This document shows positions 52,968-64,000 of a stretch of DNA of 64,000 nucleotides, piece by piece (position 1 is the first letter of the stretch; each line of letters opens with the position of its first letter). The notes beneath the pieces are model-generated. The model saw only the letters and a list, made by a program, of their open reading frames with translations. It did no database searches and was not told where the DNA came from. Position numbers and translations under genes: made by a program. Source of the stretch: Nitzschia sp. DOCU1 (lineage: Eukaryota; Bacillariophyta; Bacillariophyceae; Bacillariales; Bacillariaceae); contig OX596000.1 of assembly GCA_951394045.1 (NCBI GenBank), forward strand, positions 248,001-312,000. The letters are read 5' to 3'.

Positions 52968-55900
52968 ATGGGACGAACAACTCGCAACAGCAAATATGAA
53001 GACATCCCCCCCGAGATGCGTGGAAGGTCAGGGCTAATCTTTGGAACCAAGAAGCGAGAAGGAATGAATAAGGATGAAGTCATCGAATCCCTGAAGAAGA
53101 AATCGCGAACCAGAGCTGAGGATCAAAGTATTGAAGCGAAAATCAAACTGATCCAAAGCGTCCCACAAAATCCAGAGACGCCGCCCGTTGCCGAATTGCT
53201 TGCGGATCCAAAACGAAAAAGTAAGAGGACATCAGACGAAAGGCCTACTTGTCTTGATTTTGGCCTTACCGATACGGAGCGCCTGATCCGTTTCCCGGAT
53301 GGCGACTTCTGCTCCGCCTGTGTTCTTTATACTCAGGATCGTTTGTTGAACAAATCCCTCAAGCGTACTAAGTTCTACAAATGTACCAGCCCCCATACCA
53401 GTTTTCTTTACCCTGCGAAGAAGAAGAAGAAAGTCTTGGATTTCGATGATGACAATTCAGAGGACAGTGTTGACTATTCCAACAGCAAGGACGAATCTGA
53501 GGACGCAACAACACTTGCAAACAATAGTAGTACCACCACGCCGACGAGTGGTACTAGTGGCAACAATACGGAAACCGATGATGATTGCAGTCCAGCTACG
53601 AATGAATCCACGCCAACGAATGTTTCAGAGGTCGTCCAAGTCTCCAACGACAAAGAACAATCCACTGTTACTAGCTCTTCTACAGATGCTAGCAGTGATG
53701 TGACTACACTTGCGACAGTCCGGAGAATAAAATAGACGACAAAAAACAAACTATTTCGCGGCTTACTTTGCAAGTTCAAGCCCTGCAAGAGTGCTTGTCT
53801 AGTCCAGAATGCGTGCTAGACCAGGCTATCAAGCTGGCTGGAGGGCCGAAGCCATTTGTCAACAACGTCTTGTTCACAAAGACGAATCCCCAGTTCCGTG
53901 GACAGTTGATGGGCATGACTACCAAAGTCATTCGCAAGGAATTGTTTGCGCCACTGGACGTGCTACGCGAGATGGATATTTCTAGCTACAGGGCAAACTA
54001 CGAATCCTTGGAAGTATTCCGACGAGTTGCAACAAAGGGACAGAAGCATGCCCGTACAGTGCTGCCTTTGTCGGCTGAAGTCAAACGGGCAGCGCGCATG
54101 GTGGAAGATTTTGCGAACGCAAGATACCCGTTCACTATTTCACAGATTGATGACAAGTTTGGTGGGGGCGAGCATCTTCAGGTCGACGCAAAGAAAATTA
54201 TCGCAGCAGCCGTTAGGATTACAGGTCTGGAGCCAGTCGCTCGGCAAAAGCGCATCATTGTTCCAATCTCAACAGATACGGCGTCCATCACGAAGAACGT
54301 CAATCTCATGATCTCAGGGATAAAGATCAGTGATCGACAAGCGAAGTGCCCCACGACAGGCTTACCGCAGTTCTTGTCCCAGAATAGTGGTGGAGAGTCT
54401 TCAAATCTTCAATCGTATCGGTTCTGTTTTCCGATACACTTGATAATCACCAAAGAAACGCCGGAGGTGATAACCAGGTATCTAGCCCCAACATATGGGC
54501 TGTGTAAAGAAGAAGATGAGTCGACAGTGGACAACACTACCCCCGTTTCCAAGATCCTTGGACCGGGTTTTTTTCCAATGTTCATGCCAAGCAACGCGGA
54601 CATGAAAATGATCTTCACTGGCGTTGGACGAGGCGGGGGTATGAAGTCGAAGACGTTCGCATGCTACTGCTGTGCAGTGCATAAGAACGACATCGTCACC
54701 CCGGATCCAGATCCTGATTCATGCAATTGGTGTGCACAATGGGCGTCGGATGGGAAGTTGGCGTCATGGAGCCAGTGGAAGTGCTACCACCGGCCAATCC
54801 TTAGCCAGAAACGTATGGAGTTTCTGGAGGAAAGGACGAAGGAATTGGTGGAAGAGTGGTGCATGCCGTTCGAATCCAATGAAAAGACATCCAAAATCTT
54901 GGATGACTCGCATATCAAAGTTGATTTTGATTCGAGAAATCCTTGCAGGGATCCGAGTGCGAATTCGAAGAAAGACGCAGAGTGTATCCACTTCGACATT
55001 GCCGCCTGCACGGATAGAGCAACCAAGAATAGCTACACCAGGAAGCTGGCCCACGACCTGGAATTGCGTGATCTTAACTCTGGTGGCTCTCCGTTCTTGG
55101 AAATGCAGAAGAGGCTGCATGCTCAGTTGAACACCGAATTCCAATTCTTGCAGGTGCAGACGGAGTTGCGTGAAGGTAAAGTATCTCAAGACAGTGCGCT
55201 GTTTGTGATCATGAATGCCATCCCATGCAGTCTCCACATGGAGAACAGGATGGCAATCAAGATCATGGAGCGACTTTTCAAGTTTGGGCTTTCGAATGCA
55301 GTTGCCGGGAAGCTACCGCATTGGGACGTGTCGAGTGAAGAAGGCCGCATCCAAAATTTTCTTAACGGTGTCCAAGGCATCATGAATAGAAATATTCTGG
55401 GCAAGGAGGATCGCCCTTATACCTGGCGGTTGCCTTTCGACCCCAGGACGAAAGAGGTGACGGCAATCAGCATGGATAACGAGCGAACCAGAAAGGTGAT
55501 TGGGAATATTGGATTACTCGCCGATAAATGTTTACTGGCAAACGATCAAATCAAGTGGAACGAAGCGATGAAACATTATTGTGCGGCAATGGATATTGTA
55601 TTGATGCAAGATGACCTGACGGATGAAAACATTACAACCTATCAGTGGTCAGTGGATCAGTTTTACCAGTGGTGGGTCCAGATGAACGGTGCAGCCGGGG
55701 TTACAAATTATATGCATTTGATCGGAGCCGGGCACGTTGCTGAGTACCTACAGAAGTGGCGGAACCTTTATCGATTCTCCCAACAGGGGTGGGAGAATCT
55801 CAATTATCAAGAAAAGCAATTCTGGTTTCGGCGTACCAATAGGGGAGGTGGACAAGGGGATAGAAACCGATTGAAGGCAATCGGTAGATACCATCAACGT

Positions 55901-55996
55901 TGTTTTGTCTGGGCGGAAGGTATCTCGAACGAGGAGATTCTAAAGTTTGCAAAGGAAGCTAAGGATCGTGGGGACAATGACGATGAGCGGGACTAA
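52968..55996 (+). pseudogene. Large transposase-like gene, reading frame broken near 53.7 kb
   Basis: Frame 1 runs 52968-53735 (255 residues; Lys-rich, then Ser/Thr-rich). Frame 2 is open from 53699 to 55996 and reads SPENKIDDKKQTISRLTLQ before its first listed codon at 53768, so a one-base shift, rather than two genes, explains the break. Numbered from 53768, frame 2 has ISTDTASITKN (D170), NADMKMIF (D278), a Cys/His cluster (CYCCAVHKND ... CNWC) and a C-terminal block (NYMHLIGAGHVAEYLQKW, RFSQQGWENLN with E676, FFRRTNRGG-like). I know this combination from uncharacterised multicopy proteins of cnidarians and other eukaryotes that behave like transposases. D170/D278/E676 as a DDE triad is inference. 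Alternatives are an intron across the break or -1 frameshifting. Confidence 0.7.
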
Positions 55997-56127
55997 ATCA
56001 ATAGGTATAATGTAGCAGTCTATTCTATTGTCGTCTATAGTCGTTGTCATTTTGCAATCATCTATAGTCGTTTGTCATGTTGTTGGTTAATTAAATAATA
56101 AGTAATAGAGCGTGACAATTGCAACAA

Positions 56128-57333
56128 CTAGTAGTCTTCTTTATTCTTGATTGCTTCAACAATCCATTGCATATCCGTCACTGCAAAGGAGTCGTTATCG
56201 TTGCCAGCCACTGGTTTGGCAGTAACAATGCTGCCTGCAGCATCGTAAGCGACGACTTCGCATGTCTTCCCTTCAAAATCAAACAACGCGCCCAAAACTA
56301 TCCAGTCCACTGGATTTTCACGTTTGTTGTTGTCATCGTCATTGCCAAGTAGGCCACTGTCCTTTGCAGGCCCCACACGATAGCGAATACGAATAATAAT
56401 AGTCCCATGTTTATCATAATCGAAGTCAACACCATTTTTTGCATTGTTGGGATTCATCTTAAAAGGCTCTTCTTCATCATCATTGTTGTCGCATGCTTCC
56501 AAGTAGTTGAGTGTATTGTTGTCAGTAATGGGGACGGCCCCATCTTTAATACGAGGCTTATGTGGAAACTTGACGCCGAATGAACTGTTGGTTCCGAACA
56601 AGGATTCAAATACTTTAATGTCGGACGGTTTGAAACGAATCGTCTGTAGGTCGACGATTTGTCTCAACTTTCGCCGTTTTTTATCGGCAGTACTGCGAAT
56701 AGCAAATCTAGTTGCGACTGATTCGTGTAGATGACAATCAGACCGACGATGGAGGTAGAACCAAAAATGGTCGCTAACGCCGAGCACTTTACGACACTTG
56801 CCGTAATTCCCCGCTTCACGACCAGTGTTAAAGACGACATTGAGCGCATCTCTAACGCATTCAATGTCGTCAAAAAGCTGTTCTGAGACAGACCGTCCCG
56901 GACCCAAAGGAAATGGTTGAAAATCATCAATATTGTCTTATTGCCCACCAAAGCCTTCGCGGAATCGAATGTAGAAGATATTCCAGATTCCGTCAAAGAC
57001 GCGTTGTTGAGATCCATCGTCATCTTCTTCATCCTTGAAGACGAAGGCAAAGTCGATAATGGCAGATACAAATACCACAACCTCGTTCTTTGTCTCAACT
57101 ACTTCCTTTTTCGGAGAAGGAAGGGCAACAGCTTTTGAACTAGCTGGCTGAGTAAATTGTTGAATCGTCACTTTCGGGTCGTCGGCAGCGGTTGTCCATG
57201 TAGTAATTCGTCCAATCAAATTCCTCTCCTTGTCTTCACCATGGTACATGACAAATGTACCCTTGGTAACAAAGGCAGTAAGCTGTTGCAGCCAAAGGGC
57301 ATCATTGTTACCTTGAGAAGCATTGGCCGCCAT
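56128..57333 (-). CDS. Companion gene of the transposase-like gene, two exons, function unknown
   Basis: Exon 1 is 56949-57333 and exon 2 is 56128-56882, giving 379 residues. The unspliced frame has a single TAA at 56938-56940. A 66-nt GT-AG interval (GTGGGC...TCTCAG) exactly removes it and keeps frame, joining RFREG-F to EQLFDDIECVRDALN. So an intron is likelier than a nonsense mutation, though GTGGGC is a weak donor. The N-terminal part (KGTFVMYHGEDKERNLIGRITTW) looks like a small beta-barrel (Tudor/BAH/SH3-like) module, which is a guess. The rest has an acidic patch (NNDDEEEPF). It ends 131 nt from the transposase-like gene, tail-to-tail, which suggests one two-gene unit. Confidence 0.65.
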
Positions 57334-57779
57334 GGTTGTTTCTATTTTGTGGCAGTCTGTGAGAAGGACAATGACTCGAGGAATTTGTGGTTGTTCGACA
57401 ATGTTCGAATGTTGTATTATTTTTATAGCCTATGCCTAGAATTCTTTGCGACAAGCGAAGGCATGAATAAAAAAATCGAGTTCGGATGTCGCACTGCGTG
57501 TCGCATTCTGCATTTTGCATGTCTTGGCCGCTATTGCTATGGTCGGCGGAAAGATTCTTAAAATGCTTCCGAGCGAAACCTACCCCTTGGTCCAGAGAAT
57601 TGCTTGGAACAAATTGGTCGTTTGCCACAAATAATACGGATTATCTGTTTCCAGATGCAGACTGAAGAGGTATTTTGACGCTGCTCTCATTATCTTACAA
57701 TCTCGAATCACAAAAGGTTGTCCCATCAATACGACGGGAAACTAAATCACAGCAACTTATCAACTAAAAGAAATCTACC
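57334..57779. promoter_or_regulatory. Divergent promoter region; its right part belongs to the HSF duplication
   Basis: From about 57620 the sequence matches the region upstream of the second HSF gene in inverted orientation (ATACGGATTATCTGTTTCCA, GACGGGAAACTAAATCACAG). The two HSF copies therefore share their promoters. Confidence 0.6.
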
Positions 57780-58870
57780 ATGATATTCCCCGCCAAGTTG
57801 CATCGTCTTCTGAATCAAGCTTCGGAAGACCCGATGTTGTCCCAGATTATCTCGTGGCTCCCTTGCGGCAAAGCGTTCAAGATCCATGATCCCTTCTTAC
57901 TGAGCGAACTGGTCTTGCCTCTTCAATTCAGGGGCATGAACTCGTTTAAGTCCTTCCGCCGCCAGCTCAATCTCTATGGCATCAAGAAGCTGCTCAAAAG
58001 TCACATGAATGCTGGAAAGCCAACTTCCACCTGCACACCAGCAAAACAGAGCGAAACAGAGAAAAAAGGTAAGCTTGCTTGGCCCACGATTACGCGCTGC
58101 GACTTTTCTCGCAAAAGTATAACATGTTCAGCCGTCTCAAACCTCCCCCGTTTCTTCATTCTCTGATTTTCGTTCCTTGGCTGTGCTCACCAGACATGAT
58201 TGGAGCGTACTATCATCCCATGTTTCGAAGAGACAAAATGGAGCTCACAGCTGGAATGACTCGTACTCCCAAGCATGCATTTGGTAAAAGAAACCATCTT
58301 CAACTCGTGCGATCATCGTCGAGCAGCCGAAGTTCGTCCAAAAAGTGGGTCGAATGTGCAGGCATCTCTTTCTCAGGTGCTCATGCTGGTGACGGGGAAG
58401 CTATGAAGCTCGTGATGGGTTCTTCGGCCTTGAGTCCCCGTGAAGAACTTCGCGCTCTACTAGCCGAGGAGACTGCCCACCAGGGCCTTGCCTGGCGCAG
58501 TTCTGCAGAGTCTGCTAGTTCTTCGCCCACTTCCTCCAAGAAGATTTGTTCTCCAATGAAGGCACGCTCTTGTGATGCCGAGAAAGAGACGACAAACTTT
58601 GTACTCGAGAACATAGAAAGACTCCTCCAAGCAGAAGGGAATTTCAGCAAAAGCGAGACTGAGGACGACCAGAGTTGTTCCCAGTGCCCACAGTCTCCTC
58701 AGTCCTGCCAAGAAGAAGTTGGCTTTTCATCGTTCGATTGTGACAAAGCTATTAAAAAGATATGCATCAACCACGACAATGACTTGTTGTTCATGTGCTC
58801 CAGCGATGATTCGTTTGATTACGATGACATTCGTCGCGAAATCATCAAAACTTTCTTGACAGTCCACTGA
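57780..58870 (+). CDS. HSF: Heat-shock-factor-type DNA-binding protein, copy 1, two exons
   Basis: Exon 1 is 57780-58068 and exon 2 is 58194-58870, giving 321 residues. The 125-nt intron (GTAAGC...CACCAG, phase 1) interrupts the wing region of the HSF DNA-binding domain. Exon 1 has the fold core: KLHRLLNQASEDPMLSQIIS, then WLPCGKAFKIHDPFLLSELV, then the recognition helix MNSFKSFRRQLNLYGIKK. Exon 2 resumes with DMIGAYYHPMFRRDKMELT, the final strand and wing. The C-terminal 220 residues are Ser-rich and end in an acidic block (LLFMCSSDDSFDYDDIRREI) that may be an activation region. No clear HR-A/B coiled coil is seen. HSFs are the most expanded transcription factor family in diatoms. Confidence 0.88.
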
Positions 58871-60588
58871 GGACACCTTGACTTCCACTTTGGTACAATT
58901 TTCTACCGCCATCAATTTATTCGAGGGATTTCATGCTAGCTTGCCCCTCCAGAGTCTTTGATCACTCTTAATCTTGTTGTTGATGAATATCACAATGTTA
59001 ATATAACTCGCGCAACAATATAGCTTTCATTAAAAGGCTTCCACTGCTGTAGTCTTGTCTGCAATCTAAATAGCTATGACAATTATGACGCCGACACACT
59101 AGCCGATGAGGCGGCGTCGATTTACTCAAGCTGATACTCGGCGGTCGTTGTTCCGTCATCACCGAACAGCTCTTTCCATACTATTTGCACGAGCGCCCCA
59201 ATCACGTTTCCACAGTGCCGTTTCGCGGATAAACTTAGGGGATGCATCCGTATTGCGATTTGTCGGCGAGTGATCTATCATGAGCCGTCGTCGATATCGT
59301 CGCGGTGGGGAAAGCAAGATGATACGTCTTTCGAAGCATACTATTCACCCACCTAAAACAAAATGGGGAAACATACGTTTTTCTCTCCTCTCATGTCATC
59401 ATCTCTCGCTGCGATCTTGGCGGGAAAATCGACTGGACGTCGTCCGCAACGGCCATTTGGATCGGACCAGTCAATATTGAGACCTCGCACAGAGGAATGG
59501 ATGCGGTACTAGTCGTACCGGCGCGCATCGATTTTTGGATACGTTTTTGTTCTACACCGAACACAAATAACCATCATGACATTTGGATTTGTTTCAACGT
59601 GACTTTGCCGCAAAGCAGAACCCTTACCACGGCAAACACACAGCAAATGATGACCTCCTGGCTTGGAGAGATTTGCTGAGGACACTGGGGGTGTGAACTT
59701 TTGGTCAATTCGAAGTTGGGCCATTGGCATCTCCAATGGTAATCCATCGAAGTCTCAACATGACGGCAAAACGGTGAATGTCGGGGGCGCCAAGTATTTC
59801 CATCTCGGTTCAAGAAAAGGAAGTCCCATAACAAATCCGTGGTTTCGACAAACTTGATACGTTAGGGATTCCATGACGACGATTAAGTCGTCGTCTTGGA
59901 TAGGAATGGAGACGACATCGATGCCACGTTCTGTGCGCCTGGGATCAGCTTCCGCATAGATGTTTTCCCGGCAGATCACCTTTTCTATTTGGCAGAACGT
60001 CCGATGAATACTCCTCCGCCACAAAGGACAAAAGCGATGCTGCCACCTTGTTCTCTATCAACGAAAAAGAATGTTGAAATGTACTTGAGGCGCTTCTTGA
60101 AACTACGTCCAAAGTTATGATGGAACAATACTGAGCGAGCAAACCAGCAGCAGGAACCGACGCCGTCTCATCGACTTGTGTATCGGTGTCACCATCGTCA
60201 CTATTACAGTTCGGTCGCCGACCTATTGGACAACTGGTATGTGGATCCTGGCATGGTGGACAAACATTTCAGGTATCTCTAGGAATACCTTGGTATGTTC
60301 ATATTGTTCTCCAACAATAAGACACCCTCATCGGAGCGTCTCCAGAATCCTATCTATTGCCAGATTCAAACGGCACTAGAATACAGCAGCTGGAAAACTA
60401 TTGGAAGGATGCTGTATCGGGCAAGTTATTAATATTGTTGTAATAGTAAGAGAGTCTGGGAGCGATCAAATCCTCCGGAGAGGCACTGGTGTAATAGTTT
60501 AGCGGGTCTGGGAGGGATGCAAGTATGCAAATCTTCGAACAAATCGATGTTGGTAGACCATTCTACAAAAGTGGAAGTCAAAGTTTCC
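58871..60588. other. Spacer between the inverted HSF copies
   Basis: The ends (58871 to about 58955, and about 60510-60588) are still part of the inverted duplication. The middle carries repeat R1 copy 2. Short frames at 59280-59480 and 59755-60024 (minus) have no domain; the latter looks codon-like and overlaps R1. Confidence 0.5.
59500..59950. repeat. Dispersed degenerate repeat R1, copy 2
   Basis: Matches 48160-48640 in the same orientation; see shared words there. A minus-strand frame through it (59755-60024) reads DVVSIPIQDDDLIVVMESL and may be the better-preserved remnant of the original gene. It sits inside the spacer of the HSF inverted duplication. Confidence 0.6.
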
Positions 60589-61601
60589 TCAGTGGACTGG
60601 CAAGAAAGTTTTGATGATTTCGCGACGAATGTCATCGTAATCAAACGAATCATCGCTGGAGCACATGAACAACAAGTCTTTGTCGTGGTTGATGCATGTC
60701 TTTTTATCAGCGATTTCTTCTTGGAAGGACTTCGGAGACTGTGGGCGCTGGGAACAACTCTGCTCGTCCTCATTGTCACTTTCACTGAAGTATCCTTCTG
60801 ATTTGAGGAGTCTCTCTACGTTGTCAAGTACAAAGTTTGTCGTCACTCTCTCGTCTTCGTGGGAACAGGCAGCCTCCCGGGGACTGCGCCAAGCTAGCCC
60901 CTGTTTGGTCTCCTCGGATAGTAGAGCGCGAAGTTCTTCACGGGGACTCAAGGACGGAGAACCCATCACAAGATTCATGGCTCCCCCGTCTTCAGCATGA
61001 GCACCCGCGAGGGAAATGCTTGCGCATTCCATCCACTTCTTGGTCGAATTTCTGCTGCTCAACGGTGGCCACACGAACTCGCGATAGCTTCTCTTACCAA
61101 ATACATTCTTGGGAGTACGAGTCATTCCAGCTGTGAGCTCCATTTTGTCTCTTCGAAACATGGGATGATAGTATGCCCCAATCAACTCTGGCGACCACAA
61201 TAGCCACGGTAAATCAAAGAACAAAGGAAAGCGGGGAGGTTAGAGACGGCTGAACATGTTATCCTTTTACAAGAAAACTAGCGGCGGGCAATCATGGCTC
61301 AAGCGAGCTTACCTTTTTTCTCTGCTTCGCTCAGTTTTGCTGGTGTGTAGGTAGAGGCTTGCTTTCCAACCACGTGGCTTTTGAGCAGCTTCTTGATACC
61401 ATAGAGATTGAGCTGACGGCGGAAGGACTTGAACGAGTTCATGCCTGTAAAGTGACGAGGCAAGACAACTTCGCTCAGTAGAAAGGGATCGTGGATCTTG
61501 AAGGCTTCGCCGGAAGGGAGCCAAGAGATAATTTGGGACAATAGGGGGTCATGCAAAGCTTGGTTTAAAAGATGATGCAATTTGGTGGGAAATTTCGTCA
61601 T
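60589..61601 (-). CDS. HSF: Heat-shock-factor-type DNA-binding protein, copy 2, two exons
   Basis: Exon 1 is 61313-61601 and exon 2 is 60589-61187, giving 295 residues. The intron is again 125 nt and phase 1 (GTAAGC...CGCCAG). The DNA-binding domain is nearly the same as copy 1 (WLPSGEAFKIHDPFLLSEVV, MNSFKSFRRQLNLYGIKK, ELIGAYYHPMFRRDKMELT). The C-terminal region has lost about 26 residues but keeps the acidic end (LLFMCSSDDSFDYDDIRREI). An open frame continues upstream of the chosen ATG but is homologous to the copy 1 leader, where it is not open, so the start at 61601 is preferred. Intact splice sites and frame suggest that both copies are functional. Confidence 0.88.
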
Positions 61602-62740
61602 GGTGCTGGATTTCTTCTTGGTGATACGTTGCTGTGATTTAGTTTCCCGTCGTAGTATTTGATGGGACAACCTTTGAGATTCAAGATTGCAAAATAATGA
61701 GAACAAAGCCAAAATCCCACTATTCTGCATCTGGAAACAGATAATCCGTATTTTGTGACCAACTTTCGCTACTTGAAATACAAATTCTCCGTGCCAACCG
61801 TTGATCGCTCGGAAGCCACGGACCAGAATCTTTCGGCCGCATTCAAAGGTAGCAGAGGGGCATAAACAACAGTGTGGCATTCGATTCTTCGAGGCCCAAC
61901 GGCTTATTAGACTCAGATTGAAGGAAATCATCTTTCCCGCTACTAGCAAGCGAATTTATCGCAGGGACTTAAGTTGCGGCGGGAACGCCCTACTACCGGT
62001 ACCTGTACCTGGTAGTACCCGTTCTGTGCGTACCAGGTACCATCGTTGATGGGTCGTTGTCAAAATTAGCTGCAGCCCATGTCACAATGTTTCACATCGT
62101 ACCGCAAGGTCCGCATTCGACATATGAGAACGTGAGAGTGGTGGGTAGAAAATATTAATGTCGCCTTGAACTTGAAAGTCGCCCATCGGTAGTAATAAAC
62201 CAAGCGTCTACCACTACTAGACAGACGTCGTGTGTTTCGGTACTCTTGTCGTCCAGTTTCATTCTCCACTATTTTTTGTTAAGTCGTTGGGCTACTTCGG
62301 CGAAATTTCCATTTTCCGCTACTAGTGAATGAACCTTTGTGTACAGCAAATAGGAATTGCTTTCACAAACGAAGGAAGACATCCGTGACATCACTACACT
62401 CTACTTCACCAGAAGGATAGTTAGATTCGATAGTTATTTTGGTGGGAACCAAGACCACCACTTCGCGGGGGTAGTACCCGCGTAGTTCGGTAAACAGATA
62501 ACTTGCGAAGCAATAAAAACTCCGATATCAAAGGATAAATGCAATTGTGAATTGCGATAAATTAATATGCCCTCGCCGCTAATCAAGACATTTAGTTCCC
62601 CACAAACTGTTAATAGTTGTCCCGAGAAGGAGGGATGGTTCGCGCTAGTAGTTTTAAAAGCTACGGTTTAATAGCCTGCGTCTGCATGCAGCACCTACCG
62701 GTACTTAGCTCCATTCAAGACACGCTAATACAATAATCCT
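61602..62740. other. Intergenic, including the shared HSF leader
   Basis: 61602 to about 61770 is the inverted counterpart of 57620-57779. Beyond it no gene is supported. CTACCGGTACC-type words occur at 61990-62040. Confidence 0.45.
62630..62662 (+). repeat. Dispersed repeat copy (partner near 9895-9926)
   Basis: Shares TTCGCGCTAGTAGTTTTAAA and the G-rich lead with the copy near 9.9 kb. Noncoding. Confidence 0.6.
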
Positions 62741-62749
62741 GGTTGCTTC

Positions 62750-63130
62750 ATGGCGTGGAAAGACTTCCCCATGTATCCTCGTCGGCAACCGAAAGAATGG
62801 CTTGAAGGAGGGATAGCAACTTCAATTGGCATTCTATCTTGTGCCGACTCCCTTCCGCTACTACTCGCTTCGTCTCATTTTTTTGTTATCGTATCAAAAT
62901 TCTCCGATGGACTACACTGTAGCCTACATCAATGGGGACTATTGAGGCAATCTGTTGTAGCGGCAAACCGCGGCGAAGAAGCGCATGCGGCCCAAGACTA
63001 CCAGCTGATGTTCTTATCTTTGTGGCGTACGATACCAGGTATACAGCGAAGAAGCTTGCCGCTTTGGCAGATTCCCTGCTGCCTGCCCTTTCCTTGTAGT
63101 ACCGGCAGTTGTCTGTCGATCGGCCCCTTT
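62750..63130 (+). repeat. Dispersed degenerate repeat R2, copy 2
   Basis: Inverted relative to 49260-49770. A plus-strand frame (62750-63229) stays open through it and reads RQSVVAANRGEEAHAAQDYQ, similar to VVAANHCGEAH in copy 1. The remainder has no known domain. Possibly a decayed gene of a multicopy family. Confidence 0.55.
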
Positions 63131-64000
63131 TTCTTCCTCTCCTCGTCGTCGTCCTTCGTTACTTTTGTCTACTGGTGGAGACGAGAATCGCAGCAATTCT
63201 TTTGGTCTGGGCTAGTAGTACCGTACTAGCACCTAAGTTGCGACTTCTACTACTACCAGCACTAAGTAATACTAGTACGTATCCCGGGATAGAGGAAGTT
63301 CCTCGATTGTTGGAATGCACAGAAACCTATCCATAACACATGGTAGACTGCAAAGAGCTTCAATGCCACGCGAAGAACAATATCCTCGACCAAGTCCAGC
63401 TGGTTGCGCCATTGGCGGCACCAGTTTCCAACGTTTAAAAACGATTCAGCGGAATATCCTCACCATTGCGGCAACTGCTGCTTTCGACTAGTCCGTTTCT
63501 CATGGTCCTTACCGGAGAAAGACGCGACAATAGTTTTACACAAGGCACAAGCCAAAGAAGAATGATTGGAATGATAGTCTGCCTTATCCCCCCCCCCCCC
63601 CCCCCCCCTCGACGAGCATCCTTGCATCGACTCAATTTCTGCAACTGTACATGACACGCCTTTGACTCCTGTTTGCGACAATTCCATACCACCTAAAAGC
63701 CCAATGCTTGGACGGCATTCATTGCTACCACCATGGCATTTATCGCATTACTCCTGGCTTTGGAGCATGATAGTACAATAGTATCGAGTAGAGTACCCCT
63801 CGATTCGTACTAGTCACACCCCGTTGCGTAGATACAAAGATACACGGACATTTCTTTCCATTCAACCGGGTTTCGTGGTGGACGAGCCTTGTCGGAAACC
63901 ATGCTAATTTTGGAAGTCTTTGTTGTCAGAAGTCCTGCGAAAATGTAACATGTACAGTGACCGGAAAGATCGTAGCGAAAGCTGATCCAAAGCGCAAACA
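63131..64000. other. Gene-poor end of the window
   Basis: No gene supported. TACTAGTA/CTACTAC words are frequent at 63205-63280, and a run of 21 C is at 63588-63608. Small frames on both strands overlap the C run and are not credible. Confidence 0.4.
63588..63608 (+). repeat. Homopolymer run of 21 C
   Basis: An uninterrupted C tract in noncoding DNA. Its exact length may be a sequencing approximation. Confidence 0.8.

Noticed and set aside
58727..58915. Similar minus/plus antisense frames over both HSF C-termini (also 60517-60801)
   Set aside because: The similarity between the two frames is explained by the duplication of the HSF genes themselves.

Overview
This is nuclear DNA from a stramenopile alga, most probably a diatom. 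Three observations support that. There is a bZIP-LOV aureochrome, a photoreceptor known only from photosynthetic stramenopiles. Several presequences are signal peptides followed by an ASAFAP-like Phe motif, the diatom type of plastid targeting. Genes are compact, with zero or one short GT-AG intron (about 66-137 nt), and encode long Ser/Gln/Asn-rich disordered stretches. I cannot name the species.

Layout. 1-4.1 kb is gene-poor and holds an interstitial telomere-like tract inside an inverted repeat and a tandem duplication. 4.1-46.4 kb is the gene-dense part: a type I membrane protein, another membrane protein, a helicase-associated-domain protein, a protein with a C-terminal MDR (zinc-alcohol-dehydrogenase-like) domain, a CRAL-TRIO protein, two large paralogues of an unrecognised Cys/His-motif family plus a fragment of a third, a Methyltransf_16-type methyltransferase, a secreted beta-helix-like protein, membralin, a prolyl-4-hydroxylase-like oxygenase, an LRR protein, a plastid-targeted PPR protein, an aureochrome, two tandem LrgA-LrgB (PLGG1-like glycolate/glycerate translocator) genes flanking a small convergent gene, and a family-2 glycosyltransferase.

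46.4-64 kb is repeat-rich. It holds a 1.29-kb DNA transposon with perfect 24-bp terminal inverted repeats and TTA target duplications, a large transposase-like gene (broken by a frameshift, or spliced or frameshifted) converging with a two-exon companion gene, and a tail-to-tail inverted duplication of a heat-shock-factor gene. Two families of degenerate dispersed repeats recur on both sides of these.

How genes may relate: the aureochrome, the PPR protein and the two LrgAB transporters form a light/plastid-themed neighbourhood, and a cluster of TGACGT (bZIP/aureochrome-type) cores lies between the aureochrome and the first transporter. This is inference from context. The starts given are the first in-frame ATG consistent with the domain or targeting signal. 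Introns were placed by reading GT-AG sites and checking that the frame and, where possible, the family alignment continue across them.
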